Shown here: positions 39,369 to 40,754 of the stretch, piece after piece
How positions within the stretch are numbered: the stretch's first letter is position 1
Layout: every line of letters starts with the position of its first letter
From: Acidimicrobiaceae bacterium
Lineage (GTDB): Bacteria > Actinomycetota > Acidimicrobiia > Acidimicrobiales > Aldehydirespiratoraceae
Assembly (NCBI GenBank): GCA_026710865.1
Contig: JAPOQG010000098.1
Coordinates: 1-40,754, forward strand
Reading direction: 5' to 3'
Length of the DNA stretch: 40,754 bases
Translations under genes and position numbers: made by a program
Notes under the pieces: generated by a model
Seen by the model: only the letters and a program-made list of their open reading frames with translations
Databases searched by the model: none
What the model was told of the DNA's origin: nothing

Positions 39369-40682
39369 ATGACACTCGTCTCGCCCGGTCCTTCCATCAA
39401 GCCCCCGCCCGCGACGGAGGCGGACCCTCGCAACCCGATCCACAACAAGTTCTGGATCCGGCCCCGCGACCAGGTGGAGGAAGACCTCAGTGGTCTGCGC
39501 TCGCAGCCGCTCACGTTCTTCCCCGGCTTCCAATTCAAGGACGAACTGGCGGGCCTCCGGACTCCGGGTGCCTGGGTCGTGCCCCGGCACGCTCCCATCC
39601 TGGAGGTGTCGCGCAACCCGAGGATCTACTCCTCGGCCTCCGGAGTCACCATCAACGACTTCCCGCCCGAGTTCAACGAGTACTTCAACTCCATCATCTC
39701 CATGGACGCCCCCCGCCACGCCCGGCTCCGGAGGCTGGTGGCGGCAGGGTTCACCCCCCGGATGCTGGCCCGGCTGGAGGACTCGGTGCAGGACCAGGCC
39801 AAGATCATCGTGGACGAGGTCTGCGAGCGGGGCGAGTGCGACTTCGTCACCGACGTGGCCGCCCGCCTGCCGCTGCGCATCGTGTGCGACCTGATGGGGA
39901 TACCCGACTCGCACCACGACTTCGTGTTCGACCAGTCCAACATCATCCTGGGCGCGGCCGACGAGGAGTACGTGCCCGAGTTCGGCGACCTGATCACCGC
40001 CATCCTCACCGCGGGCGAGGCCCTGTCCCAGCTCATGGACGACGTGGCCACCTCCAAGGTGGGCGTGGACTCCGACGACCTGACCAGCATCCTCGTCAAT
40101 GCGGAGGTCGACGGCGAGCGGCTGACCCGGGCCGAGCTGGCCAGCTTCTTCATCCTGCTGGTGGTGGCCGGCAATGAGACCACCCGCAACGCCATCAGCT
40201 GGGGCCTGGTGTACCTCACCGACCATCCCGACCAGCGCCGCATCTGGGCCGAGGACTTCGAGGGCGTGGCCCACACCGCGGTGGAGGAGATCGTGCGAAT
40301 CGCCAGCCCGGTCACCTACATGCGCCGCACGGCGTTGTGCGACACCGTGCTGGAGGGCACCAGGATCGACGAGGGCGACCAGGTGGTGATGCACTACCTG
40401 TGCGCCAACCGGGACGAGTCGGTGTTCGACGACCCTCTCGCCTTCGACGTGCGGCGCGACCCCAACCCCCACGTCGGCTACGGCGGCCCCGGCCCCCACT
40501 ACTGCCTGGGCGCCCACCTGGCCCGCCGGGAGATCAAGGTGATGTTCCGCGAGCTGTTCACCCGCATCGGCGACATCGAGGCCACCGGCGACCCCGAGCT
40601 GCTGTCCTCCGCCTTCATCCACGGCATCAAGCACCTCCCCGCCCAGTTCACCCCGACCAACCCAAGTCCCACCCACCCCTGA
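39369..40682 (+). CDS. Cytochrome P450 (CYP124/125/142-like)
   Basis: VVAGNETTRNAISWG I-helix; EEIVR ExxR; GYGGPGPHYCLGAHLAR heme-binding motif. Confidence 0.93.
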   Translation: MTLVSPGPSIKPPPATEADPRNPIHNKFWIRPRDQVEEDLSGLRSQPLTFFPGFQFKDELAGLRTPGAWVVPRHAPILEVSRNPRIYSSASGVTINDFPPEFNEYFNSIISMDAPRHARLRRLVAAGFTPRMLARLEDSVQDQAKIIVDEVCERGECDFVTDVAARLPLRIVCDLMGIPDSHHDFVFDQSNIILGAADEEYVPEFGDLITAILTAGEALSQLMDDVATSKVGVDSDDLTSILVNAEVDGERLTRAELASFFILLVVAGNETTRNAISWGLVYLTDHPDQRRIWAEDFEGVAHTAVEEIVRIASPVTYMRRTALCDTVLEGTRIDEGDQVVMHYLCANRDESVFDDPLAFDVRRDPNPHVGYGGPGPHYCLGAHLARREIKVMFRELFTRIGDIEATGDPELLSSAFIHGIKHLPAQFTPTNPSPTHP

Positions 40683-40754
40683 CCCAGCCAGTCACCGAGA
40701 CGTCAGAGTCGGAACGGCGGTCCCCAGGCGGGCGATGCGGGCGTTCGATTGCGA

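Overview
GC-rich actinobacterial chromosome segment; gene content resembles Acidimicrobiia-type genomes (inference). Most of it is ordinary: asd/lysC, dut/orn, a TlpA/CcdA pair, pdxH, a RelBE-like toxin-antitoxin pair, serS, a KamA-family radical SAM gene, an aa3-type cytochrome c oxidase operon with ctaB/ctaA, clpS-DUF2017, and three tRNAs (Glu, Asp, Phe). Points of special interest: (1) two tandem paralogous genes encoding what I read as a GPP34 (GOLPH3/Vps74-like) domain fused to a cytochrome P450. They lie in a ~2.3-2.4 kb segmental duplication that also copied the 3' end of an MMPL/RND transporter, and the copies are separated by an inserted AAA/DUF4143 ATPase gene. (2) A COX1-like protein in which every heme and CuB histidine ligand is replaced when aligned by eye to the canonical CtaD in the same operon. 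(3) A methyltransferase with the motif set of eukaryotic sterol C-24 methyltransferases, plus a Rieske oxygenase and a third P450, suggesting sterol/isoprenoid lipid chemistry. (4) Two translationally coupled micro-ORFs between coxA and coxC. (5) Several unexplained non-coding repeats: a hairpin-bearing direct repeat in lysC-asd, a ~50-bp inverted repeat flanking tlpA, and a ~63-bp degenerate tandem repeat near the left edge. All homology statements come from reading motifs, without database searches.
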